A stretch of 6,583 bases of DNA from Caldifarciminota bacterium (GTDB taxonomy: Bacteria; Hydrothermota; Tepidihabitantia; B3-TA06): positions 1-6,583 of the forward strand of contig WJJO01000221.1 in NCBI GenBank assembly GCA_014729665.1, read 5' to 3'. This document shows, one piece after another, positions 1-6,575 of the stretch. The notes beneath the pieces were generated by a model. That model was not told the origin of the DNA and did no database searches. It saw only the letters and a program-made list of their open reading frames with translations. Every line of letters starts with the position of its first letter. The first letter of the stretch is position 1. The position numbers and the translations under genes were made by a program.

Positions 1-1707
1 ATATTGAAGGGATTTTTGGAGCTTTCACGCGGCATACTGCAACTGGCCAACCGTGGTGTTTCCAGAATAGAGTTCCAAAGGGAGATATCCAAGATGTTGA
101 TAGAGTTTTCAGATTGCGATGAGATCGAGTTGCGCATAACCGACGGCAAACTTCACTACCTTTGGGACGCCAAGATGAAGCCTGCAGAAACCTTCTGGTT
201 TAAAAGGCTGGATTATGTTCAGGACAAGCGGGGTATGCCCATTCCCTGCCTTCCCGGCACCTCGGGCATCGAACAAACGTGCAGGCTGCTGCTGGGCGGT
301 GGATTCGACCGATCATCCTCCAACTTTACCGAAGCCGGCAGCTTCTGGACAGGTGATGCAGATAATATCCAAGGTATTCAATCAGAACTTAACCTCTCTG
401 AGGATTTTAGAAAAAACGGGTTTTTTAATTCTCTGGCCATGATTCCCTTCGTTATCGATGATCAAAACACCGGTTTGATGATATTGAAAAGCAAGAACAG
501 GAACTTTTTTTCGGCCAAGGAGATAGAATTCTACGAGGGGGTTGTGCAAACCCTGGGGATAGCTATCGCCGGACGGCGAGCCCAGGCTGATCTGCGCGAA
601 CGGGTTAAGGAACTCTCCTGCGTTTACGGGATAGCTCAGCTTGTGGAGGTGCCGGGGATAACCATCAGGAAGATCCTTCAGGGCATAGCCGATCTCCTCC
701 CGCCTGCAATGCGATATCCTGATATCGCCTCGTCTCGAATCACACTGGATGACAAACAGTACTGCAGTCCGCCGGAGTCTGTTGAGACGTGTTACCGCCT
801 GACTGCCGACATAGAAATCGATGGGGAAACCAGGGGTGGGGTTGAGGTATTTTACTCGGAGGATAAACCCGAACTCGAACTCGAGTTATTTATCGCGGAA
901 GAACAGAGTTTGCTGGATGCAGTGGCCGGTTACGTGGGGTTGATCGTTAAGCGCAGGCAATGGGAGAAGGAAAAAGACCGTCTTCAGGAACAGCTCAGGC
1001 ATGCAGACCGGCTGGCAACCCTTGGACAGCTGGGTGCAGGTGTTGCCCACGAGCTGAACGAACCCCTGGGTGCAATACTGGGCTTTTCTCAACTGGCCTT
1101 AAAGACCGAGAACCTGCCCGCTCAAGCCCGCAAGGATATCGCAAAGATAGAACACGCGGCTATCCACGCCCGGGAGGTGGTCAAGAAACTGTTGATATTC
1201 GCCCGTCAGATGCCTACCCGTAAAAGCCTGGTCAGTCTCAACCGGATAGTTGAAGAAGGTCTCTATTTTCTGGAAAGCCGGTGTGAAAAGGAGGGTGTCG
1301 AACTTGTACGCGATCTTGCCGAAGGACTGCCTGAGATTACGGCCGATCCCGGTCAGCTTCATCAGGTTTTGGTGAACCTGGTGGTAAATGCCCTGCAGGC
1401 TTCCTCGTCCGGTGATAGGCTTACTATAACAACACGGGCGGAAAACGAATCGGTCTATTTAATTGTTGAGGATACAGGTGATGGAATGAGCGAGGAGGTA
1501 CGCAGGCAGATATTCGTGCCGTTCTACACCACCAAGGAGGTCGGGCACGGAACCGGTCTTGGATTGCCTGTAGTGCACGGGATTGTAACCTCTCATGGGG
1601 GAGAGATAAAGATAAAAACCATGATCGGGAAGGGTTCGATATTTACGGTAAAACTTCCCTTAACCGGTTCGCCCGCAAAGGAGAGTAGTTATGACACCAC
1701 CACCTGA
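1..1707 (+). CDS. Soluble GAF-domain sensor histidine kinase, probably 5'-partial
   Basis: This is the sensor half of a two-component system; it should autophosphorylate on a histidine and pass the phosphate to the regulator encoded next. Residues below are numbered from a TTG at position 4. Residues about 15-195 look like a GAF-type sensory domain. Residues about 200-315 form a second sensory region that begins LRERVKELSCVYGI, a linker style common in deltaproteobacterial kinases. The dimerisation/phosphoacceptor domain carries His349 in AHELNEPLG. The ATPase domain shows the N-box (Asn462), G1 box DTGDGM (490-495), F-box FVPFYTTK (504-511) and G2 box GTGLGL (516-521), so all kinase motifs are intact. 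I see no membrane segment or signal peptide, so the sensor is probably cytoplasmic. The frame is open to the left edge, and the TTG lies only 3 nt inside the window with no visible ribosome site, so the true start is probably upstream. The ligand is unknown. Confidence 0.93.
   Translation: MLKGFLELSRGILQLANRGVSRIEFQREISKMLIEFSDCDEIELRITDGKLHYLWDAKMKPAETFWFKRLDYVQDKRGMPIPCLPGTSGIEQTCRLLLGGGFDRSSSNFTEAGSFWTGDADNIQGIQSELNLSEDFRKNGFFNSLAMIPFVIDDQNTGLMILKSKNRNFFSAKEIEFYEGVVQTLGIAIAGRRAQADLRERVKELSCVYGIAQLVEVPGITIRKILQGIADLLPPAMRYPDIASSRITLDDKQYCSPPESVETCYRLTADIEIDGETRGGVEVFYSEDKPELELELFIAEEQSLLDAVAGYVGLIVKRRQWEKEKDRLQEQLRHADRLATLGQLGAGVAHELNEPLGAILGFSQLALKTENLPAQARKDIAKIEHAAIHAREVVKKLLIFARQMPTRKSLVSLNRIVEEGLYFLESRCEKEGVELVRDLAEGLPEITADPGQLHQVLVNLVVNALQASSSGDRLTITTRAENESVYLIVEDTGDGMSEEVRRQIFVPFYTTKEVGHGTGLGLPVVHGIVTSHGGEIKIKTMIGKGSIFTVKLPLTGSPAKESSYDTTT
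1678..1683 (+). promoter_or_regulatory. Ribosome binding site of the response regulator
   Basis: AAGGAG lies inside the 3' end of the kinase gene, 7 nt before the ATG at 1691. It supports that ATG as the regulator's start and implies translation coupled to the kinase. Confidence 0.8.
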
Positions 1708-3046
1708 GAAACAGCGTATCCTGGTTGTAGATGATGCAGTCGACACCCTGGAGGTTCTCGAGCGCAACCTGGCCTCTAAAGGGTATCAGGTTCATACAGC
1801 CCAGGACGTACCCGGCGCGTTGAGACTGCTTGCCGATACCGTGGTCGATCTGGTTATCACCGACCTCAAGATGCCGGGGGCAAGCGGTATGGACCTGGTG
1901 CGCTATGTTAAGGAAAACCTCGCCGATACCGAGGTGATGATGATCACGGGGTACGCATCGGTTGAAGGCGCGGTCCAGGCGGTTAAGCTTGGGGCCGAGG
2001 AGTATCTGTCCAAGCCGTTTACCGACGAGGAGCTTTTCCTGGCGGTTCGCAAGGTCCTCGATAAGCTGCGCACGAGGAGGGCCGTGCAGTCAAAATCTGA
2101 TGACGTATCCTCACCTCACGGGATAATCGGTTCCTCCCGGGTGATGCAGGAGGTTTTCAAGGCTATAGACAAGGCGGCATCAACCCCGGCAACCGTACTA
2201 ATTACCGGAGAATCGGGCACCGGAAAGGAACTGGTAGCCCGGGCAATCCATTACTCCGGCCCTCGAGCGTCATCCCCGTTCATACCGGTCAACTGCGGGG
2301 GAATACCACAAGAACTGCTCGAGTCGGAGCTGTTCGGCTACGTTAAGGGCGCGTTCACCGGCGCCGCCACCACCAGGGCAGGTTTCTTCCAGACCGCTGA
2401 CGGCGGTACCATCTTCCTCGACGAGATATCCGAAACCAGCCCGGCCATGCAGGTTAAGCTTCTGAGGGTACTGCAGGACAAGGAGGTATTCATGGTGGGC
2501 TCGCGCAAACCGGAAAAGGTGGACGTGAGAATAGTCGCGGCCAGCAACAAGGACCTGCAGAGCCTTATCCGCAAGCAGGGTTTCCGCGAAGATCTCTACT
2601 ACAGACTCAATGTAATAACCATCGATCTGCCCCCGCTGCGCGACAGAAACGACGATATCCTCATGCTAATCAGTCATTTTGCCTGTAAATACGCCGAAGA
2701 ACTGGATAAGCAGTGCCCCGTGTTTTCAGACGAAGCGCTGTCGGTGCTCAAGGGGTACCACTGGCCCGGCAACGTGAGGGAGCTGGAGAACGTTGTTCAG
2801 AGGCTGGTGGTTATGGTCGAGAGAGATACGGTGGAGGTAAAGGATCTGCCCTCGCTCATGCGCTTTCAACCGCCAAAGGGTGAGGGTCTGGATAGAACCC
2901 TTGCTCAGGTCGAAGCCGAGTACATAACCAACGTACTTGCGAGTGTCGACGGGAACAAGACAAGAACGGCCAGGATACTGGGTATCGACCGGAAGACCCT
3001 GAGGGAGAAGCTTAAAAGGTTGGAAGAATCCGGTACTTCACAGTAA
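1691..3046 (+). CDS. NtrC-family sigma-54-dependent response regulator
   Basis: This is a phosphorylation-controlled enhancer-binding protein that uses ATP hydrolysis to open sigma-54 RNA polymerase promoters. At 451 residues it has the usual length and three-domain layout. The receiver domain (about 9-125) has the acidic pair Asp14/Asp15, phosphoacceptor Asp58 in TDLKMPG, Thr86 and Lys108. The AAA+ domain (about 145-385) has Walker A GESGTGKE (173-180), the sigma-54-contacting loop GAFTGA (220-225), Walker B IFLDE (Asp244/Glu245), the arginine-bearing FREDLYYRLNV (298-308) and WPGNVREL (358-365). The C-terminal Fis-type helix-turn-helix spans about 414-442 (GNKTRTARILGIDRKTLREK). Every hallmark is present, so it should be a competent activator. 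It overlaps the kinase gene by 17 nt in another frame, which marks them as a cognate pair. The nearest sigma-54 promoter, at 3221, lies 175 nt past its stop and is the obvious target. That link is inferred from position. Confidence 0.96.
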   Translation: MTPPPEKQRILVVDDAVDTLEVLERNLASKGYQVHTAQDVPGALRLLADTVVDLVITDLKMPGASGMDLVRYVKENLADTEVMMITGYASVEGAVQAVKLGAEEYLSKPFTDEELFLAVRKVLDKLRTRRAVQSKSDDVSSPHGIIGSSRVMQEVFKAIDKAASTPATVLITGESGTGKELVARAIHYSGPRASSPFIPVNCGGIPQELLESELFGYVKGAFTGAATTRAGFFQTADGGTIFLDEISETSPAMQVKLLRVLQDKEVFMVGSRKPEKVDVRIVAASNKDLQSLIRKQGFREDLYYRLNVITIDLPPLRDRNDDILMLISHFACKYAEELDKQCPVFSDEALSVLKGYHWPGNVRELENVVQRLVVMVERDTVEVKDLPSLMRFQPPKGEGLDRTLAQVEAEYITNVLASVDGNKTRTARILGIDRKTLREKLKRLEESGTSQ

Positions 3047-3220
3047 TCCTCGATTACATATTGTCAGGCCGGGGTGTTTCTCTCCTGTGGGGAATTTATA
3101 CCCGGATGATACGTAAATCGAGTAACACCCCCTTTCTTTAGATGATCCGGAATTATTCTTAAGTCACAGATTTGCGAGGCTTAATTCCTCATAACAGACT
3201 GGTCTTGAATCCATATCACC
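3047..3220. promoter_or_regulatory. Intergenic region upstream of the sigma-54 promoter, candidate enhancer zone
   Basis: This AT-rich spacer lies between the regulator stop and the -24 element. It contains several short dyads: GGGGTGTT/AACACCCC (3071-3078 and 3124-3131), CTCGATT/AATCGAG (3049-3055 and 3116-3122), CCGGATGAT/ATGATCCGG with one mismatch (3102-3110 and 3142-3150) and GAGG/CCTC (3176-3179 and 3187-3190). Relative to a start near 3247 most of these sit between about -60 and -200, where NtrC-type activators normally bind. Which of them, if any, is the activator site cannot be decided here. No open reading frame worth calling is present. Confidence 0.45.
3071..3131. repeat. Inverted repeat GGGGTGTT ... 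AACACCCC
   Basis: The two perfect 8-bp arms (3071-3078 and 3124-3131) are separated by 45 nt. Their centres are 53 bp apart, about five helical turns, so they face the same side of the DNA. The right arm is followed by CCTTTCTTT (3131-3139). The repeat could be a pair of activator half-sites or a poor, large-loop terminator after the regulator gene. The long loop and the interrupted T tract argue against efficient termination. Confidence 0.4.
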
Positions 3221-3236
3221 TGGCACGGGTATTGCT
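3221..3236 (+). promoter_or_regulatory. Sigma-54 (-24/-12) promoter
   Basis: TGGCACGGGTATTGCT matches the sigma-54 consensus TGGCACG-N4-TTGCW at every defined position. The invariant GG (3222-3223) and GC (3234-3235) are separated by exactly 10 bp. Transcription is predicted to start near A3247, giving a leader of about 69 nt before the small-protein gene at 3316. It lies directly downstream of a gene for a sigma-54 activator and upstream of three co-oriented genes, so it probably drives the small protein and both dehydrogenase genes. Confidence 0.93.
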
Positions 3237-3303
3237 TATTAAGGAAATAGAGTCGCTGACAACAACGGCTTCTTTAAAAAAAGGTGAAATGAAGTTATAA
3301 AAC

Positions 3304-3310
3304 AAGGAGG
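3304..3310 (+). promoter_or_regulatory. Strong Shine-Dalgarno of the small cysteine protein
   Basis: AAGGAGG ends 5 nt before the ATG at 3316. It is the strongest ribosome site in the window. It fixes the start of the small gene and argues that the gene is real and highly translated, against the overlapping minus-strand frames. Confidence 0.88.
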
Positions 3311-3315
3311 ATGTC

Positions 3316-3636
3316 ATGGAGACATCTGGAGAGATGAAAACATCGACTATTACGAGAACCGAAAAGGAGACAAAGGTTGCCTACAAGGGGCTTTGCTCCA
3401 CCTGTAAGAACGCCAGGCACTGCGTTTTCCCCCGGTCTGCGGATCGTCCGATAATGCACTGCGACGAGTTCGAGGGAATCGAGGGTCCCAAAACAAAGGT
3501 CACACCCAGGCTTAAGCCCGAGGCGAAAACTGAAGAGACCCGGTTCAAGGGGCTGTGCCGCAACTGCGAAAACCGTCACCACTGCGTATTTCCCAAGCCT
3601 CCCGGCGGTGTGTGGCATTGTGACGAATATCGTTAA
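3316..3636 (+). CDS. Small protein with two four-cysteine (CxxCx5C...HC) modules
   Basis: This is a 106-residue soluble protein of unknown function. It has two copies of one module joined by a charged linker (about 52-76). Copy 1 runs from KGLCSTC to MHCDEF with Cys27, Cys30, Cys36, His48, Cys49. Copy 2 runs from KGLCRNC to WHCDEY with Cys81, Cys84, Cys90, His101, Cys102. Spacing is C-x2-C-x5-C-x12-C and C-x2-C-x5-C-x11-C, which suits binding a zinc or iron centre or thiol chemistry. I recall similar 'GLCxNCxNR..C.FPKP.GGVWHCEEY' proteins in anaerobes annotated only as hypothetical; that is memory, not a search. The first about 20 residues are charged, with no signal peptide or membrane helix. 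It is the first gene after the sigma-54 promoter and sits 84 nt before the glutamate dehydrogenase gene, so co-expression is likely. Roles such as redox or metal sensing, or partnering the dehydrogenases, are guesses. Confidence 0.9.
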   Translation: METSGEMKTSTITRTEKETKVAYKGLCSTCKNARHCVFPRSADRPIMHCDEFEGIEGPKTKVTPRLKPEAKTEETRFKGLCRNCENRHHCVFPKPPGGVWHCDEYR

Positions 3637-3659
3637 GCGACATTAATCGAATGATGTAC

Positions 3660-3691
3660 GCGGCTTCCGCCCTTCAACTTGCGGCAGCCGT
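3660..3691 (+). other. Intercistronic hairpin between the small gene and gdh1
   Basis: An outer stem pairs 3661-3665 (CGGCT) with 3686-3690 (AGCCG), extended by a G-U pair at 3660/3691. After a one-base mismatch, CCGC (3667-3670) pairs with GCGG (3681-3684) around a 10-nt loop. The downstream sequence is A-rich rather than T-rich, so it is not a standard intrinsic terminator. It may mark an RNA processing or stability site that sets different levels of the small protein and the dehydrogenases. Confidence 0.55.
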
Positions 3692-3720
3692 AAGAAACGC
3701 AAAAAAAGAGATTTGGTGAC

Positions 3721-4983
3721 ATGAGCAAACCAAGCGTCTACGACAATGTAACAAGGCAGTTCGATAAGGCTGCCGATCTGATGAACCTCAACCCGGAAAT
3801 CCGCAAGATTCTGTCCAGGACAACCAACGAGGTGATCGTCAACTTCCCGGTCAAGATGGACGACGGCCGGGTGGAGATGTTTACCGGATACCGGGTTCAG
3901 CACAACAACGCGCTGGGTCCTTACAAGGGCGGACTGCGCTATCATCCAGCGGTTGATATCGACGAGGTTCGTGCCCTGGCCACCTGGATGAGCTGGAAAT
4001 CGGCCATCGTCGACATCCCGTTCGGCGGGGGAAAGGGAGGGGTTCAATGCGAGCCCGGCAAATACTCCCAGACCGAGCTGGAGCGAATCTCCCGTCGGTT
4101 TACCTATGCCCTCGGTTCCAACATCGGACCGGAGTACGACATACCCGCTCCCGACGTCAACACCAACGCCCAGATAATGGCCTGGATTCTGGATACCTAT
4201 CTTTCCACCATGCCTGCCCACGAACGCCAGGCATCGGTTCACGTTGTTACCGGTAAGCCGGTGGAATCAGGCGGTTCCATCGGCCGCGACAAGGCCACCG
4301 GGCAGGGTGTGGTGTTTACCATCGAGGAGTGGGCCCGGGACAAGAACTTCGATCTCAAGGGCGCGACCTACTTCGTTCAGGGCTACGGCAACGTCGGCTC
4401 CTGGGCGTCGCGTCTTCTCAAATCCCACGGTTCGGTGCTTCTCGCCGCCGAGGACGTAAGCGGCGCGGTATTCAACCCCAAAGGCATCGATCCCGACGAT
4501 CTGTACCAATATGCCCTGAAGAACAAGGGCCTGGTCGGCGGATATCCAAAGGCCGAGACCGTGGATCACCAGACCTTCCTTGCCACAAAGGCCGATATCT
4601 TCATCCCCGCGGCACTGGAAAACCAGATAACCGCGGAGACAGCTCCCGGGCTTAACGTAAAACTGGTTGCCGAGGGAGCCAACGGCCCCACCAACCCAGA
4701 AGGCGACGCGATCCTCTTCGAGAGAGGAATCGAGGTTCTGCCCGACGTTCTGTGCAACGCAGGCGGGGTCGTTGTTAGCTACTTCGAGTGGCTTCAGAAC
4801 AAGCGCAGTGAGTTCTGGGACCTGCAAGAGGTCGATGCCAAGCTGCATCGCAAGCTGGTTGCCGGCTACGAGCGGGTCAGAACCACCGCCGCGGAATACA
4901 AGGTGGACTGGCGTACCGCGGCCTACATAGTAGCGCTGACCCGCCTGGAAACGGTGTACAAAGAACGCGGAATATTCCCGTAA
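3721..4983 (+). CDS. gdhA: Glutamate dehydrogenase, catalytically intact subunit
   Basis: It catalyses reversible oxidative deamination of glutamate to 2-oxoglutarate and ammonia with NAD(P), linking carbon and nitrogen metabolism in the cytoplasm. At 420 residues it has the length of hexameric bacterial/archaeal glutamate dehydrogenases. Key residues line up with the Clostridium symbiosum enzyme at a constant offset of 20: Lys69 in GPYKGGLR (K89), Lys93 in SWKSA (K113), catalytic Lys105 in PFGGGKGG (K125) and Asp145 in PAPDVNT (D165). Ser353 in VVSYFEW matches S380, which with K89 binds the glutamate side chain, so glutamate specificity is expected. The dinucleotide fold shows GYGNVG (221-226), and GRDKATGQG (188-196) and EGANGPTN (318-325) are also intact. 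NAD versus NADP preference is not resolved. The ATG at 3721 has only a weak upstream purine stretch (AAAGAG, 3705-3710). It is followed 10 nt after its stop by a paralogue. The symbol is given by family only. Confidence 0.95.
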   Translation: MSKPSVYDNVTRQFDKAADLMNLNPEIRKILSRTTNEVIVNFPVKMDDGRVEMFTGYRVQHNNALGPYKGGLRYHPAVDIDEVRALATWMSWKSAIVDIPFGGGKGGVQCEPGKYSQTELERISRRFTYALGSNIGPEYDIPAPDVNTNAQIMAWILDTYLSTMPAHERQASVHVVTGKPVESGGSIGRDKATGQGVVFTIEEWARDKNFDLKGATYFVQGYGNVGSWASRLLKSHGSVLLAAEDVSGAVFNPKGIDPDDLYQYALKNKGLVGGYPKAETVDHQTFLATKADIFIPAALENQITAETAPGLNVKLVAEGANGPTNPEGDAILFERGIEVLPDVLCNAGGVVVSYFEWLQNKRSEFWDLQEVDAKLHRKLVAGYERVRTTAAEYKVDWRTAAYIVALTRLETVYKERGIFP

Positions 4984-4993
4984 GGCGCGGATC

Positions 4994-6256
4994 ATGTCTA
5001 ACCACAACAGCCTTTATACCGACGTACAGGAGTGTCTGCACCTAAGCGCCGATCTCATGGGTCTGCCGCCCGAGATACTCAAGATACTGACAAGACCAAC
5101 CAACGAGGTTATAGTCAACTTCCCGGTCAAGATGGACGACGGTCGCATCGAGCTGCTGACCGGATACCGGGTTCAGCATAACAGCATGATGGGGCCTTAC
5201 TTCGGCGGCCTTCGGTTTCATCCCTGGGTGGAACTCGACGGTATGCGAGCTTTGGCGACCATGATGACCTGGAAGGCGGCCATTACCGGCATTCCCTTCG
5301 GTGGGGCCTACGGCGGGGTGAAGTTCAATCCTTCAGACTACAGCTTCTCCGAACAGGAGCGCATCACCAGACGGTTTACCTACTCCCTGGGTTCCAATAT
5401 CGGACCGGAATACGACATACTTACTTCCGACGTCAACACCTCGCCCCAGCACATGGCGTGGATCCTTGATACCTACCTTTCCACCATGCCCCCGGCCAAG
5501 AGACAGGCCAGGACGCACGTCGCCACCGGCAAGCCCATCCACCTCGGCGGCTGCATCGGTCACGACAAGGCTGCTGCGCAGGGACTCGTCTACACTATCG
5601 AGGCATGGGCCGCAGATAAGGGTATCGATCTTTCGGAGGTAACCTTCACCGTGCAGGGTTTCGGAAGCGTGGGCGCTTGGGTGTCCATCCTGTTAAACCG
5701 GAAGGGCGCCAGGCTGGTTGCAGTGGAGGATGCATCAGGCCCGATACATAATCCTGAAGGCATCGATCCGGAGAACCTTTTGAGCTTCGATAAGGAGAAC
5801 GGACGCATAGCCGATTATCCCGATGCCGAGAGGATTGAGCACCATGAGTTCCTTTCCCTGCAAGCCGATATCTTCATCCCTGCCGCGCTGGAAAATCAGG
5901 TAACGGCCAGGACCGCACCGATGCTGAACGTGAAACTGGTAGCCGAAGGGGCCGAGTACCCCTGCGACCGTGACGGAGACCGGATACTCAAGCAAAAGAA
6001 AATCGATGTTCTGCCCGATATCCTGTGTAACTCGGGCGGGCTGATAGTTGGCTACCTGGAGTGGCTCCAGAACAAGCGTTCGGAGCTTTGGGAACTCAGC
6101 GAGGTGGATGCCAAGCTTAAGGACATAATACTCGACGCGTTCCAGCGGGTTAAGAGCAAGGCCAAGGAACTGGATACAGACTGGCGCAACGCGGCCCGCA
6201 TAGAAGCGCTTGCAAGGTTACAGCGAATATACGAGAGACGAGGTATCTTCCCTTGA
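4994..6256 (+). CDS. Glutamate dehydrogenase-like protein lacking catalytic residues (candidate regulatory subunit)
   Basis: This 420-residue paralogue of the preceding enzyme is roughly 60% identical by eye and almost gap-free, with the same C-terminal end (RGIFP). It retains the fold, Lys94, Asp146 and the nucleotide-binding GFGSVG (222-227), but key sites are changed. The glutamate-binding lysine is Phe70 (GPYFGGLR), the catalytic lysine is Tyr106 (PFGGAYGG), and the substrate serine is Gly353 (IVGYLEW). GRDKATG has become GHDKAAA (189-195), and EGANGPTN has become EGAEYPCD (318-325). Family knowledge says the K125-equivalent is needed for catalysis, so amino-acid dehydrogenase activity is unlikely. 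The reading frame is uninterrupted and the rest is well conserved, so this is not a decaying pseudogene. The start lies 10 nt after the previous stop with AAGG overlapping it (4982-4985), implying co-translation. The best guess is a regulatory partner in a mixed hexamer. A new substrate or ligand-sensing role is the alternative. Confidence 0.92.
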   Translation: MSNHNSLYTDVQECLHLSADLMGLPPEILKILTRPTNEVIVNFPVKMDDGRIELLTGYRVQHNSMMGPYFGGLRFHPWVELDGMRALATMMTWKAAITGIPFGGAYGGVKFNPSDYSFSEQERITRRFTYSLGSNIGPEYDILTSDVNTSPQHMAWILDTYLSTMPPAKRQARTHVATGKPIHLGGCIGHDKAAAQGLVYTIEAWAADKGIDLSEVTFTVQGFGSVGAWVSILLNRKGARLVAVEDASGPIHNPEGIDPENLLSFDKENGRIADYPDAERIEHHEFLSLQADIFIPAALENQVTARTAPMLNVKLVAEGAEYPCDRDGDRILKQKKIDVLPDILCNSGGLIVGYLEWLQNKRSELWELSEVDAKLKDIILDAFQRVKSKAKELDTDWRNAARIEALARLQRIYERRGIFP

Positions 6257-6324
6257 TTTCTCCCGGGACGTTGAGGACATAGAGTTCTCTTTTGTAATTA
6301 ACTACCCATGAAGGGGTTCAGCTA

Positions 6325-6380
6325 AAAAGCCGGGGTCTTGACTTTGCAACAATAGTATTTTTCTCAAGACCTCGACTTTT
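6325..6380 (+). terminator. Intrinsic terminator-like hairpin after the gdh operon
   Basis: Positions 6325-6341 (AAAAGCCGGGGTCTTGA) pair with 6364-6380 (TCAAGACCTCGACTTTT) over 17 positions, with one C-A mismatch (6330/6375) and one G-U pair (6333/6372), around a 22-nt loop. The T tract of the right arm continues into AGTTTTA (6381-6387). Because the left arm starts with an A tract, the structure could also stop transcription from the opposite direction. It ends the transcription unit 69 nt after the last stop codon. Confidence 0.82.
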
Positions 6381-6546
6381 AGTTTTAGATGGATAATTAT
6401 GATGGAAGTTGATATGATTGCAATTAAGGATGCAGGAGCGGCCTAGGGTTGCTCGGAATTTAAGTTGGCGCCGAAAACACCCGAGGAATTTACAGAGAGA
6501 AGAATCGTTAGAGAGATTTTTTTAATAAATAGCGGTCACCTTACAG

Positions 6547-6575
6547 TTGACAAGTGCACTCTCAGGTAGTATACT
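6547..6575 (+). promoter_or_regulatory. Near-consensus sigma-70 promoter facing out of the window
   Basis: The -35 TTGACA (6547-6552) is a perfect consensus. The -10 TATACT (6570-6575) differs at one base, and the spacer is the optimal 17 bp. Transcription would start near 6582 and run off the right edge. Its target is not in the window. A promoter this good often serves a stable RNA or a highly expressed gene. Confidence 0.8.

Noticed and set aside
3289..3300. Three-codon upstream frame (ATG AAG TTA TAA) in the sigma-54 leader
   Set aside because: The purine stretch is only about 2 nt from this ATG, too close for good initiation, and nothing suggests a leader peptide role.
3295..3618. 107-residue minus-strand frame over the small cysteine gene
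   Set aside because: The plus strand has a strong Shine-Dalgarno, a sigma-54 promoter and an internally repeated cysteine motif. The minus frame has none of these.
3643..4242. 199-residue open frame on the minus strand
   Set aside because: It is antisense to the 5' part of the first dehydrogenase, has no motif and no convincing ribosome site, and would need a promoter inside the gene.
4267..5007. 246-residue open frame on the minus strand
   Set aside because: It lies antisense to the intact dehydrogenase gene, has no recognisable domain, and is explained by the GC-rich codon bias of the real gene.
4994..6256. Second dehydrogenase as a pseudogene
   Set aside because: It has no stop or frameshift, is full length, and has a conserved fold and ends. 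The changes concentrate at the active site rather than being spread at random.
6399..6446. 15-residue frame MMEVDMIAIKDAGAA
   Set aside because: It is very short, has no ribosome site, and follows a terminator with no promoter in front.
6452..6485. CTCGG/CCGAG possible hairpin
   Set aside because: It has only 5 bp around a 24-nt loop and is expected by chance. The T run at about 6518-6525 is too far away for a terminator.
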